Shown in pieces: positions 13,101-21,760 of a DNA stretch of 64,000 nucleotides. Position numbers and translations under genes: made by a program. The notes under the pieces are model-generated. The model was not told the DNA's origin. It worked only from the letters and a program-made list of their open reading frames with translations, and did not search any database. Each line of letters begins with the position of its first letter. The stretch's first letter is position 1. Origin of the DNA: Aurelia coerulea (lineage: Eukaryota > Cnidaria > Scyphozoa > Semaeostomeae > Ulmaridae); assembly GCA_039566865.1 (NCBI GenBank), contig CM076943.1:43842663-43906662 (forward strand), in the 5' to 3' direction.

Positions 13101-16100
13101 TAGTGATGGCAAAACACATGGTAAGGATGACTGACAAAGTCTTTGTTAATTCTATTACATAAATATTACTGGTGGAATTATGTCTTATTCAGTCAATTTG
13201 AATCCAAGTTTTGAAAAGTGTAAACATACTGTAAATTTTTTTTGCTGATCTTGTTTGGAGGAGATTTTCAATAATTGCAATTTGTCTACTGAAATGAAAT
13301 ACAGTGTTGTTATGAGGTATAGATTTCAAACATTAAGTACAAATCATTTTTCAACAGTATTGCTGTATCTTGATTGTTATCACAAACTATACAACAGAAT
13401 ATCAAATCAGATGCACCTTTGTTTTCAACTGACGCACATTGTCAGCATCAAATCTTTGCCTTCTTTTCTGGTTGCTGATAAAAGAAACCTATGGAAAGTG
13501 ATACATCTACAGTACATGAGCTATACAATTGCAATTTGAAAAAATTTTCATATCACAATGGACAGATCTCAATCCGTGCCATTGTAAAAATATTTTCTTA
13601 GGTGATGAATTGTCAGCCCCTATGTTCTAGGACACTGGAGGTAGCCATAAAGGTACCTGCAGTTGACCCAAGACCTGGGGGCCTCCAAATTTAGCACCTA
13701 AGTATCTCATATACTTTGCAGAATTAAGCAAAATGTTCAAGTTTTACTACAATGCAGTGAAACTTTATCACTTAAAATCACTCTTAACTTCTCACTTGCT
13801 GCACTCTCTCTATTGCAATACTGTATATTGCATTAGTTAAAACCGGTTGAAGCTTCTCATGACAGTATCTTCACCTTAATTGCTCAATCTACAAAATTTT
13901 ACCATGTTTATTGCAATTTCTGAAACAGCAGTCATTTGTTAACCCAATATGGAAGAGAATATGGAATGATTCCTATCTCAATCATTCATTCATTGTTCAT
14001 CATTCATTCATTCATTTTGGAGAGGACAAAACAAAGTCTATACTTTTTGGCAGAGCAAAAATGAGAACCGACAATCAAAATCTGGACATCAGAAGGGGTG
14101 ACATCAGGATTAAACAGCACACCTCAGTGACCTATCTGGGCTGTATTCTTGATGGAGACCTGTCTGGTGAATCAATGGCTACCAGGACCCTGGGCAAAAT
14201 AAATGGCAGGCTAAGGTTCCTCTATAGAAAGCAAAATTTTCTTGACTTCTCTCTTCGTAGGTTACTAGCAAATGCTCTAATCCAGCCCCACTTTGACTAT
14301 GCATGCAGTGCTTGGTTTCCATTGATTAATAAAAGGCTAACCAAAAAAATTCAAACAGCTCAAAATAAATGTATCAGGTTTTGCTTAAGTATGAATAACA
14401 GAGCACACATAGGAATCAAAGAATTTAAAAATATAAATTGGCTCCCTACTAAAGAGAGGTTTAAACAATGTACTGCTACAAACGTTTACAAATTTTTCGA
14501 TAATTCAGCCCCATCCTATATGTCGGAGATGTTCTTACCAGCTGGCCAGAGTCGGATTACTCGAAGGTCTAAAAACAAATTAAATCAACCATTCCGAAAG
14601 AGCAACATAGGGCAAAGTGGTCTATCTTACCTAGGACCTAAGATCTGGAACAATCTACACTCTGACCTAAAGTCTGCTAAAAACGTTAACAGTTTCAAAC
14701 ATAAGATAAAGGACAATTTCTTTAAAGACCTCCAAAATCAAGAAAACAGTCCCTATATATATTATTAAATTTCTAAAAACTGCATAAATAACAAGCCCAA
14801 CAGGCTGTTACACTTTCTTATGAACGTCTCTTTTTTTTTTTTTTCATGAAAACTTTTCTTTTCTATAATACCCCTGGAGGGACCATTATGGAAACAAGGT
14901 TGCACTGACCTTTTAATGCTATCCCTGCCATTTTAAACTAGGGGTATTTTTATACTAGATCTTTAGTTTTTATTACCATTTTATACATGTAAATAGCCTT
15001 TCTTTCCTTTATTACATTTTCAATTTTTACTTTGTATGGCAAAATTTTACATATACATACATACATACATCATTTTGTTTTATATTAAAACTGACAATAA
15101 TCCCCCGGATGACTGAATATATGAAGTTTATATTCACTGAAGTACACAATGCAAAGAGCAACTGATCTGTTCTAAAAGTAAAAATGATCAGTACAAAGGA
15201 AAACCACTCAGTGAAAAGTCAGCTATATTCATCTGCATTTTTGGCCATCTCATGTATCTAGCATTCCAATGGAAATGAGCAAAAATCAATCACAAAAATA
15301 TCATCACGCAAGGATCCATTGTGGCATTTTCAATTCAATTAAACCATCACATCTGGGCAAAATACTCAGTAAACACAGTAAGCGCTACCCTAAAACTTTG
15401 ACCATCCCATACACGTATGAGGTGGATCAATATCTTCTTCCTTTTTAGGCATAGATACATTACGTAAGTCAAGACAGAAAAGTTTGTGTAGCACAATGCA
15501 ATATCTTGCACACGCAGAAATTATGATGCAGTTTTCAATCTGAAACGGTATGGAAAGTATAGCACTTGCACACCCAAGAAAAACAATGCGGTATTCAAAA
15601 CAGGCATCAGATAAGCAACAGAGGAACCTTCTTGCACAACTGAGGTCTCTGTGAAAATTGTACTTTCCATACTGGAATCTGAGCCACACAATTGGCAATG
15701 AACAAAAGATCCAAATGTTTTCACCTCTTGTTTTGAGCTGCAAACACCGCAAAATTTCCATGAAAAATGTACGTGGGCCATCTTAACATGCACATGCAAA
15801 TACAAACTTTATAACTATCCAGTCTGCTACAGTATGTACTTGTCATTGGCTTTAAATTTGCAAAAATTTAAATGAATTGAATTGTTTTCTTCATGACAGA
15901 GACTGATTATCTCTTAGGGGTCATCAACAATAGACTTTCGCACCCATTGACGGATTTTGTCAGTTAATATCTGAACCTCCTCCCCACTCCCTGCTTAACA
16001 GAAAAACCTTTTTTGCATTTGGTAAAAGTTTCCTGGGCCCTTCTAAGCATGTGAATACCTACGTTATTTAAAACTATCTTGTTGCCTGCCCAACTACACG

Positions 16101-17102
16101 TATTTTTTATGTCTCAGATCGCCAAGAAATTAAGAAATTCCAGTGCTGGGAAAATATAAGTGAAGAAACTATTCATTTTGATAAAGGAAATCCTAAACCT
16201 ATTTAATTTATTCTCACTTGTTTCCTGTATCATATTACTGCCTAAAGGTACTTGAGTCTGACTTGAGTAATGTCTAAACAATTGAAAAGCTTAGAAAACC
16301 TTATTTTGAAGTGTTCACGAGGGCACAGGTAGTGAACATGAAGATTGTTATGGACCCTCCATAAGAAACTTGAAAGGAACTCTCAGCACTCAAAATCTGA
16401 TAATTTTAAGAAACTTTCACTTCAGTATTTTTTTAGCCCAAATTCTTAATTTCTTGTGAAGTGAGTGAATATCTGTTCCTTCCGGTGTTCTCGACAAAAG
16501 TGAGTTTAAGTAATGTTAATTGTCAAATTCGTAAGTTCAAATACGATGAAAGCAGCATATTTACGATTTTAAACTCTTATTTAGAAGCAACTTTTCTAGT
16601 CAGGATTTTCGTCCCCAAAATAACACTTTCAACGGATTCATGACCCTTTATCAAAGCACAGTCACAGCACTCAATTCAAATCATTGAAATCCATGAGCAA
16701 ATGATCCATCATGTCAATTGTAGTGGCCACACTGGGTACGCCCATAAATAATATAATAAATAGGCCTAGGCCTAGGCTAGGGATGGACAAAAAAGTGACT
16801 TTCCCTCCAAACCATTTTCGTCCACCTTGCTCTTGCTGTACCGTTACAATCTGCAGAACATGGTTTGCTGGCCTATACAAACATGTAATTTATGTTTAGT
16901 AATACAAGACAGAGGGTTTTTCCAAGGCATTTTCCAAGGAGAGCTTGAAATGAACTGCAAACATGTGGCTGGCCTAAAACTTTCAGTAAAGGAAAAGTCA
17001 AAAAGGCAACCAAACGATACATTGGGTACGGCTTAGTAACAAATTCAACAAAATACTTACAGTTTTCTTCCAAGTACGTCTACGCTTCACTTGAGAGGAC
17101 AT
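4029..17102 (-). CDS. OTU-like / PHD-like multi-exon gene (whole span)
   Basis: I joined exons by hand using AG/GT borders and reading phase: 17102-17061 (tentative), 13697-13657 (tentative), 13474-13417, 13084-13009, 12579-12487, 11605-11495, 10700-10435, 9984-9818, 8877-8832 (boundary uncertain), 8736-8556, 8217-8118, 7724-7352, 6870-6804, 6379-6269, 4959-4849, 4151-4029. All joins keep one open frame except 9818 to 8877, discussed at that exon. The product is about 650 residues. In order it has a basic N-terminus, a 'KPFWWP' block, an acidic stretch, an OTU-like segment (DNSSLFRAAS ... SYHVMPLV), a Cys/His cluster resembling a PHD finger, and a C-terminal region ending MPK. OTU family members are cysteine proteases that remove ubiquitin; here the usual D-G-N-C reads D-N-S-S, so peptidase activity is doubtful. 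Vertebrate vertnin, which also lacks the Cys, is a possible relative by inference. No signal peptide or membrane span is seen. Introns carry a LINE and MITEs. Confidence 0.72.
4849..4959 (-). CDS. OTU-like gene, exon 15
   Basis: 111 nt, 37 codons, between acceptor cctttcacgttcgcag and donor AGAGAA|gtatgc. It starts DHYVINRVGDWIDQEEIETP and ends FCYVANRE. Rich in acidic residues. A mariner-type MITE (5087-5890) lies in the intron just upstream of it. Confidence 0.78.
5087..5890. mobile_element. Tc1/mariner-type MITE (CCGGG...CCCGG ends, TA duplication)
   Basis: The ends are imperfect inverted repeats: CCGGGAGTCCCAAAAAAAGG on the left and its complement on the right, continuing for over 30 bp through gtaacagatttga. 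Both ends are flanked by TA (5085-5086 and 5891-5892), the target duplication of the IS630/Tc1/mariner superfamily. No transposase frame remains, so it is non-autonomous. It sits in the last-but-one intron of the OTU-like gene. Confidence 0.85.
5944..6129. repeat. Palindromic element between 14-bp direct repeats
   Basis: Arms at about 5945-6004 and 6069-6128 are complementary (atagtgaacgatgagaag; agagagcaggcatcga). The 14-mer atgtgaaatataac occurs directly on each side, at 5930-5943 and 6130-6143, and looks like a target-site duplication longer than cut-and-paste transposons usually give. No coding content. Confidence 0.75.
6269..6379 (-). CDS. OTU-like gene, exon 14
   Basis: 111 nt, exactly 37 codons, between acceptor attttccttcaccag and donor GATGTT|gtaagt. 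It starts ALVEGLFCGSTLSCRIVKNE and ends with FIGGLPFDV. Three Cys; no recognised domain. Confidence 0.78.
6804..6870 (-). CDS. OTU-like gene, exon 13
   Basis: 67 nt between acceptor tttcaaatgatag and donor CTCAAG|gtatga. The first base completes an Arg codon with exon 12, then LDAFKSFSFFKTSFDQSEAD. Leaves in phase 0. Confidence 0.75.
7352..7724 (-). CDS. OTU-like gene, exon 12 (OTU C-terminal motif and PHD-like cluster)
   Basis: 373 nt between acceptor gttttctatctctag and donor ACAAG|gtattt. The SDASYHVMPLVKLE segment stands where OTU proteins carry their catalytic His. Then comes a Cys/His series: RPRCDARARC, KCRHCLWMYHPSC and DDCGC, which has the C-x2-C-x4-H-x2-C core of a PHD finger. Read through the donor, the frame continues to a stop at 7155-7153 with an AATAAA at 7133-7128, a possible short isoform. 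The splice is favoured because the next exon matches in phase and reads like protein. Confidence 0.85.
8118..8217 (-). CDS. OTU-like gene, exon 11
   Basis: 100 nt between acceptor gcttacag and donor AAACG|gtaatt. It starts ISSGGTLRTTDADTAPLEQF and leaves in phase 1; the next exon completes GAT (Asp). No separate motif; it lies between the OTU-like N- and C-terminal motifs. Confidence 0.83.
8556..8736 (-). CDS. OTU-like gene, exon 10 (pseudo-active-site segment)
   Basis: 181 nt between acceptor ttaatttgcccag and donor AATGAG|gtattg. It carries SRHRMPEKAIGHEP and then IVTDNSSLFRAASRVIYQRE. OTU cysteine proteases have D-G-[ND]-C-L-F-R-A at this place; here both the Gly and the Cys differ (D-N-S-S), while LFRA is kept. 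This is the basis for calling the gene OTU-like and probably not a peptidase. Confidence 0.85.
8832..8877 (-). CDS. OTU-like gene, exon 9 (5' boundary uncertain)
   Basis: Strong acceptor ttcactttcttacag and donor GGACTC|gtattg. In the frame set by the next exon it reads SYERRLFATSHQKDS. This requires the previous exon to end in phase 1, but exon 8 ends in phase 2. Using the second AG (13 nt in, start 8864) restores the frame with exon 8 and makes a Trp codon across the junction. Either that site is used or an exon in the MITE-filled intron at 8900-9800 was missed. Confidence 0.6.
9291..9720. repeat. Probable MITE-like repeat with 'tttcttata' motifs
   Basis: The stretch contains several tcttataagaaactc and gtttcttata blocks resembling the ends of the TA-flanked MITE family at 17280, 28445 and 48766. 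I cannot define exact ends. It lies in the intron between exons 8 and 9 of the OTU-like gene, and a missed exon could hide here. Confidence 0.4.
9818..9984 (-). CDS. OTU-like gene, exon 8
   Basis: 167 nt between acceptor ctattttcag and the strong donor ATATG|gtgagt. It starts in phase 0 (NMTVDDGKTVLHNLAS) and ends in phase 2 after ERHIRI. An open frame with good sites. Its exit phase does not match the main acceptor of the next exon, so a small exon may be missing between them. Confidence 0.7.
10435..10700 (-). CDS. OTU-like gene, exon 7 ('PFWWP' block and acidic run)
   Basis: Acceptor ctttgttgcag, donor AATCCA|gtgagg, 266 nt. The segment RKPFWWPNAVRFVSP, then PKRADLVRIIQCFI, looks like a conserved DNA- or protein-binding block that precedes OTU-like or vertnin-like regions in some animal proteins (inference). 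An acidic run follows (DTDEEDDD). If the donor is not used, the frame stops at 10389-10387, which would be a shorter isoform ending FTNLP. Confidence 0.83.
11495..11605 (-). CDS. OTU-like gene, exon 6
   Basis: 111 nt between acceptor atctttatcttgcag and donor GGAAAG|gtgtgt. It reads DEGIIDELNISLPENFNPLN and on to DIVMDIVTRK. Phase 1 at both ends; no known motif. Confidence 0.82.
12487..12579 (-). CDS. OTU-like gene, exon 5
   Basis: 93 nt between acceptor ccttttaacag and the consensus donor GAAG|gtaagt. It reads TPNLRELGRNAELQSIISRY and on to ENNAASTE. Phase 1 at both ends. Confidence 0.82.
13009..13084 (-). CDS. OTU-like gene, exon 4
   Basis: 76 nt between acceptor cataattttag and donor TCATAA|gtaaga. 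It starts VSEWHVKTKAPIACFVYING and ends in phase 1. The frame is open and joins without a break to the exons on either side. Confidence 0.8.
13417..13474 (-). CDS. OTU-like gene, exon 3
   Basis: 58 nt between acceptor tttcttttatcag and donor ACAAAG|gtgcat. It reads NQKRRQRFDADNVRQLKTK in the frame fixed by the next exon (ends in phase 0). A basic, charged segment with no motif that I recognise. Confidence 0.72.
13657..13697 (-). CDS. OTU-like gene, tentative exon 2
   Basis: A 41-nt exon between acceptor gatacttag and donor CTGCAG|gtacct. It enters in phase 0 and leaves in phase 2, which completes AGC (Ser) with the first base of the next exon. Translation VLNLEAPRSWVNC. The phase match on both sides supports it, but it is short and could be a chance pair of sites. 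Confidence 0.4.
14020..15070 (+). mobile_element. 5'-truncated non-LTR retrotransposon (3' end of reverse transcriptase ORF)
   Basis: An open frame from about 14020 to the stop at 14768 encodes the thumb and C-terminal part of a LINE ORF2 (segments TYLGCILD, ALIQPHFDYACSAWF, INWLPTKERF, LGPKIWNN). The catalytic palm motifs are missing because of 5' truncation next to a CATT microsatellite at about 13985-14018. A 3' untranslated part follows and ends in (ATAC)n at 15049-15070, the type of tail left by some CR1/RTE-like elements. It lies antisense inside an intron of the OTU-like gene. Confidence 0.85.
15574..15781 (-). CDS. Candidate exon with a CxxC...CxxC zinc-ribbon-like motif
   Basis: From an ATG in reasonable context (aagATGG) the minus strand reads an open frame with WKFCGVC and VHCQLCG, two CxxC pairs 18 residues apart as in zinc ribbons. 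A possible donor follows (TTGG|gtgtgc). It lies within the first intron of the OTU-like gene on the same strand, but its phase (1) does not fit the next exons. It may be an alternative first exon, a separate small gene or a transposon fragment. I do not recognise the family. Confidence 0.3.
17061..17102 (-). CDS. OTU-like gene, tentative exon 1 (start codon)
   Basis: ATG followed by 13 codons (MSSQVKRRRTWKKT) and then the strong donor ACT|gtaagt. The peptide is strongly basic. It ends in phase 0 and so can join the tentative exon at 13697, which begins in phase 0. A 3.4-kb intron with a LINE would separate them, and I may have missed intermediate exons. It is supported only by the donor, the frame and its position. 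Confidence 0.45.
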
Positions 17103-17279
17103 AGCAAATTAAATAAAGGTTTTAAATTCTGAAATGTATCACCACAGCTTCTGGATGATAGCTGTCCGCCATTGATAAAAATAATGCCTCACCGTACCGC
17201 CTCCGCAGAAGGCACTTGCCCCATACCGTGGTCCATGTATAGGAAATACAGTAGAAAATGGCCGTGGTCCAAAACGTGA

Positions 17280-17612
17280 ATTTCACGTGTATCTTACCTC
17301 ATCTTTTGGGCCTAAAATTGCGGTATTGTTCGAAGCTGAGCCTTCTTCTCGAGAAAGGGCTTCCATTTTGCATTGACATTGTCATCAAGAAGAAGCCGTG
17401 CACATCAAGGCAAAAATTTACCAATTTCGCAGTTAAAAGTCAAGAAAAGGCGAATGTACCTTTGTTAGAGAGACATAGAATAAGAGAGACCTACAGAAAT
17501 AAAGTTTCAGAGTTTCTTAACTGTTCTTGAGCGTAGTACTAGAGTTTCTTAAATTTTTTGGGCATCGTAGTACTAGTTTCTTATAAACCAGTTTCTTATA
17601 AAAAAAAACGTG
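17280..17612 (-). mobile_element. TA-flanked MITE, copy 1 (reverse orientation, partly degraded)
   Basis: Shares long blocks with 28445-28916 in reverse orientation: gggcctaaaattg, gagaagaag/cttcttctcgag, acctttgttagagagacat and tactagtttcttataaacc. The right end reads ttataaaaaaaaacgtg followed by TA. The left end is diverged and its limit approximate. It directly abuts DNA homologous to 53571-54193. Confidence 0.7.
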
Positions 17613-18049
17613 TATGCTGTGATCCACCATCGTTGCGACTTGCAAGTCAGTGATCGGATTTGATAAAATAACAGTCAAATAAAGATGTTTGCAGTATGTT
17701 TACTCCAAAATTACTGGTTACAAGACAGCAACTGCGGTAATAGGAAACCCGTTTTCTCATTTTAGACAGAAAACAACGTGGCAGGATGAATATAAGTGCG
17801 AAAATTTTAAGTAATTCAAGGCTTCGTTGAATTTGAATTATGGCTGAATTCGTTCAGTAAAGTTATTTTATAAAACGAGTGGCGACACATCTAAGACGAA
17901 TGTTTTATGTAAAAGGCAGTTTATTATGCAGACATTAAAATAAAAATAGCCAGCCTTTCTTCCATTGAACGAGGAAGGATATTTCTAGCGAAAAGCTCAA
18001 TAGACCCACGTTACCCCGTAGACCCACATTACCCCCACCCTACCCTACC
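17613..18049. mobile_element. Right half of an inverted-repeat element also found at 53571-54193
   Basis: Colinear with 53571-54193 (tgctgtgatccaccat, gtttgcagtatgtttact, gacagaaaacaacgtggca, aggatatttctagcgaaaag) and ending in the same terminal sequence, acccccaccctaccct. The left end of the element is not present here. The 48473-54193 copy shows the missing half. Confidence 0.75.
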
Positions 18050-18376
18050 CCGTGAAAAGCTACTTGGCTTGGGTTTCTCCACGAACCTGGTATATAGTGG
18101 CTAATAATGATTGGTTAAATACAGGTTGCAGCTGGAGATATTTACGTACGCAATTCAGTGCGTAAAACACTTACCAGTTGATGTTGCTTGTGCTGTGATG
18201 AGCTTGAACATGTCTTGCACTGAAGTCATGCAAAAGTACACCTACAATTGAGAATTTAGACGATTTAGGCAATTTAGCAGTCATCGACATAAGCGCACCG
18301 AGGGGGGGGGGTCCTTGGCCAAATTTTGGGCAGGGGTCTGCCGCGAGCATATTCAAAATGGTACCGTAGGCTAGAC

Positions 18377-18500
18377 CAATTTTTACGAAAATGGCACCCT
18401 TGGCTAGACCATTTTGACCATTCTCTGGATCAATTTTTACGAAAATGGTACCCTTGGCTAGACCAATTTGTCCATTTCCTGGACCAATTTGTCAAATGCG
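18377..18500 (+). repeat. 54-bp tandem repeat at the 5' junction of a LINE remnant
   Basis: The unit beginning caatttttacgaaaatgg starts at 18377 and again at 18431, with a third partial copy after that. 54 bp is 18 codons and the frame is open and continuous with the LINE frame downstream. The peptide therefore repeats LDQFLRKWHPWLD-like blocks. I regard it as non-coding DNA that happens to be in frame. Confidence 0.7.
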
Positions 18501-19585
18501 GTAATACCATTTTGTCGAGCTTGATGGAAAAGTTGGAGTCCGTTCAGTATTCTGCTGCCCGTGCTGTTACGGGAACATGGAAGGGAACGTCACGCGAGAA
18601 GCTGTACGCAGAGCTTGGTTGGGAGTCACTGAGTTCCCGAAGATGGTGTAGACGCCTTACGTTGTTTTACAAAATGATAAATAATCTGATGCCTGAATAT
18701 ACAATAGATCCAATCCCACAGCTTCATCAGTCACGGAACCCTCTTTGCAATCAGGATGTCGTTGGACGAATAAGGGCAAGGACAGAAAAATTCAAATCTA
18801 GCTTTTATCCAAATTGCCTGTCTGAGTGGAATGAACTATGTCCGGAAATTAGAATTTCACCATCAGTTGCTATCTTCAAGAAAAAGTTGCTTTCGAAAAT
18901 TCGCCCCCCTACTAAATCTGTCTTTGGCATCCATGACCCAACAGGCTTATCTTATCTTACTCAACTTAGAGTGGGTCTCAGCAAATTAAGCCTTCACAAA
19001 TTTAAGCACAATTTTAGGGATACCATAAATCCAATGTGCCCTACTAACGATGGTATTGAGAGCACGGAGCACTTTTTGTTGCTTTGCCCCTCGTTTGAGG
19101 ATCATCGTCGAGACCTTCTTGCTGGAGTTTTTGCATTACTACGACCATTCGAATATATCGAACTTTCAAATGAAGTTTTGACGCAGCTTTTATTGTATGG
19201 TGATAAAGACCTCCCAAATGACGTCAACAGAAATATACTCGATTTGACTCTACAATACATCCACACAAGCGGTCGATTCAATTAAGATCACAGAAATCTA
19301 GCTAAGTGCAACTCAACCACCATACCAAGTCCATATTCGTAAAGTATCCTGTTCGCCGAGTCCCGTTCCTCTACTCTTTTGTTCTTTTGTTTGTAAGTAG
19401 CTTTTCGTAACACACCCTTTAGCTATTCTACAAAAGAGCCTGGATTGAGCGTCTTTCTTATACATTTCAAATGCGACTTTCGATTGAGTGGCGACAAAGC
19501 TTCTATCACTATTGCGTACATTCGAAAATTCCATTTGCAAAATATGCAATTCTAATTCTTTTCTGAATAGCTAGGGGGCTTCTTA

Positions 19586-19991
19586 GGCCCGTTTTATGGG
19601 TCGTGCCGTGCCGAATCGAGTGAATTTCGAACAATTTTGTCTGGTTCGGCACGGCGTGACTCTTATAAAGCCAAATTTACACTTGGTTCGACTGAGTCGA
19701 ACCATATGCCAAAGGCATCTCGACTGGGTCGACCTGGTGCAACTTATAAAACCAAATTTCAGCCGTGCCGTGCCGCAGCATTTTTCACACATGCGCACAA
19801 CGACAAAAGCCATTGTTTTTTGTGGATGTGCAACCCAACCATACCCAACATGCGCATGCGTCACTGTGGTTCGGTACAGCACGGCACGGCAAAATCTTTT
19901 CCTTATAAAACAGAGGCGCTCCAAGTCGAACTTTAGTCGAACTCAAATTCCTATGGTGCGGCCCGGCGCGGCACGACATATAAAACGGGCC
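19586..19991. mobile_element. PIF/Harbinger-type MITE 1 (TTA duplication)
   Basis: Ends ggcccgttttat-ggtcgtgccg and the complement ...gcacgacatataaaacgggcc form terminal inverted repeats of about 30 bp. TTA flanks both ends (19583-19585 and 19992-19994), as expected for PIF/Harbinger. The interior is GC-rich with repeated gtgccgtgcc and ggttcg blocks; the open frames are by-products. Confidence 0.85.
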
Positions 19992-20013
19992 TTATATATT
20001 TAGTTGTATTTTA

Positions 20014-20499
20014 GACCCCGTTTACACGGTAGCGGATCAAAAGTGTTACGGATCACCCTCCTATCTACACGGTAGCGGATCAAAATTGTATCGGATCACC
20101 GTCTCGTTTACACGGTAGCGGATCAGCGGCCACCATATAGTGAATAGGACGAGGTCACATTCAAGACTTTCTCGGATTTTCAGTGATTTCCTTTTAACGT
20201 CAAAATTTCAAAACAAACTGCAATTATGATTAAACCTCGTTTGTATGGAAAATACCCTCGTAATGAATTCGAATCAAAATTGATGCGGATCACTTGGGTC
20301 TACACGGCGCAGAGCAAGAGTGATCCGATACAAAAGTGATCCGACACAAAAAGAGTTCGCTTTCGTAGCAGGATCAAAATTGATGCGGATAGCGGAGCAG
20401 AAGTGTATCGGATCACTTCGAGCTCGTGTAAACGGGAGGCTGATCCGCAGCGCTTTTTGTATCGGATCAAAAGTGATCCGCTACCGTGTAAACGGGGTC
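20014..20499. mobile_element. PIF/Harbinger-type MITE 2 (TTA duplication)
   Basis: Terminal inverted repeats gaccccgtttacacggtagc (left) and its complement on the right are about 27 bp and nearly perfect. TTA lies at 20011-20013 and 20500-20502. The interior repeats the words acacggtagcggatca and gtgatccg several times in both orientations. It sits 22 bp from MITE 1 in the same LINE UTR. Confidence 0.88.
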
Positions 20500-20662
20500 T
20501 TAGTTTATCTCCTTCATGTGATGGCCCTGGGGTAGTCATGATCTTTTGCTCCCCTTGGTATCGTTTCTGTAGTATTGTATGGTAGCTCGTTTGTAATCTT
20601 AGGTAATTCGTAAATTGTAAATTTTTAACATTGAATTTATAGAAAAAAAAAAAAAATTTGTC

Positions 20663-21760
20663 TAGAGTAGTGTCACCCATTATGCCCAAGTTTGTTGCGA
20701 AGTTCTGAGTTAGATCCTAAAAGAGCAATTAATGAAAAGATCAAGTAGCCAGGTTATGTCAATAACTAATGGAGAAAAAGATCACAGAATATTGAATTCT
20801 TACGTAAAATCTTTATACTGATTTTAGCATATCTTAAAGAAGGGGGTAAAAGCATCATTTTCTTCGAGCGTCGCCCATTATGGCCACAGGACAAACAAGT
20901 AACACTACTCTCCTATAAAAGGTTTTAATAAGAAAAACAATTATAATTACTGTTATTTGTTTATCATTGGGTACCTTAAACACAAAAATATCAATAAAAA
21001 TTTACCTAAACTTCGAGTATTGGAAATTGAAATACATGTTTCGAGTTGTTCTAAAGCCTGCCTTATCTCTTGTGCATGGATCTCCTTCGATGAATGAAAA
21101 TAAAATAGATAAAGGATTCCAGAGTTTTGGAAATCAGGGTCATAGAGTTTCTAAATCTGCATAAATAAGGTAAATAAAGCAGTAACCAATGTCAGAACAA
21201 TAGGGGACAGATTGCTTTTAATACAATGCTGCTTGTTTTGGGTTTCAATAATTTTCCAAGTCAGTAAGTAAGATTGTAACCCAAATTGATGTTTTTTTAA
21301 AATAAGTTTTGCATTTTAATACTTTGAAGCGACTGGAAAACTTCTCTGGTAAACTGATGGGCATAAAGGGCGACAAAAAATAGCAATTAGCAGCACTCAG
21401 ACTTCATGGCCTCAAATCTGAATCAGAAATCACTTTGCTTTGGTTTCCTTGTAGATTCTCTCTCAAGAGACAGGAATTATGAAAAATCAAAGCAAAATTC
21501 AAAAATTTCAAACCTCAAGGTGCTGAGCGAACGAAAAAGAAGAAAGGAATGTAAATAGAATCATGAAATTTATTGGAGATGTGCACAAACCATCTCGTGG
21601 GGTTTCAATGAAAATGAACTGAAATTTCAGTGAAGGTCAAATCATGATAAAACAGATGTCAGCGAAGATTTTCCGTGCAATTGCAATCTTATTACTGGTC
21701 GTCAGTCCCCTGAAATTTAATTTCTCTTGCTGGTCGGCCATAATAGGCGACGCTACTCTA
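20663..21760. mobile_element. Inverted-repeat DNA element with TAGAGTA ends
   Basis: The left end tagagtagtgtcacccatta and the right end (complement tagagtagcgtcgcctatta) match. These ends resemble those of the element at 49021-53354 (tagagtactgtcgccc), so the two belong to one group. No transposase frame is left. A LINE poly(A) abuts the left end, which hides any target duplication. An inner copy of the end motif lies at about 20870. Confidence 0.7.

Larger units (their letters stand above)
18500..20658 (+). mobile_element. 5'-truncated LINE (same family as 49970-53250) with two MITEs in its 3' UTR
   Basis: The open frame to the stop at 19285 encodes the C-terminal end of a LINE ORF2 (LSSLMEKLESVQYSAARAV, YAELGWESLSSRRW, STEHFLLLCPSFEDH, LLLYGDKDLP). 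It is closely similar to the tail of the LINE at 49970-53250, including the 3' UTR blocks around cattttgctcc and gtaaatttt. The poly(A) tail is at about 20640-20656. The palm domain with the FADD motif is missing. Two TTA-flanked MITEs (19586-19991 and 20014-20499) inserted later into the UTR. The open frame upstream of 18500 is unrelated tandem-repeat DNA. Confidence 0.88.

Noticed and set aside
16671..16880. Minus-strand frame after a good acceptor (ccatgttctgcag) that could follow exon 1
   Set aside because: It has no usable donor in a phase that joins the later exons, and it soon becomes low-complexity (cctaggcctaggccta).
19583..20003. Four overlapping frames of 64-135 codons
   Set aside because: They lie wholly inside a GC-rich MITE with terminal inverted repeats and TTA flanks.
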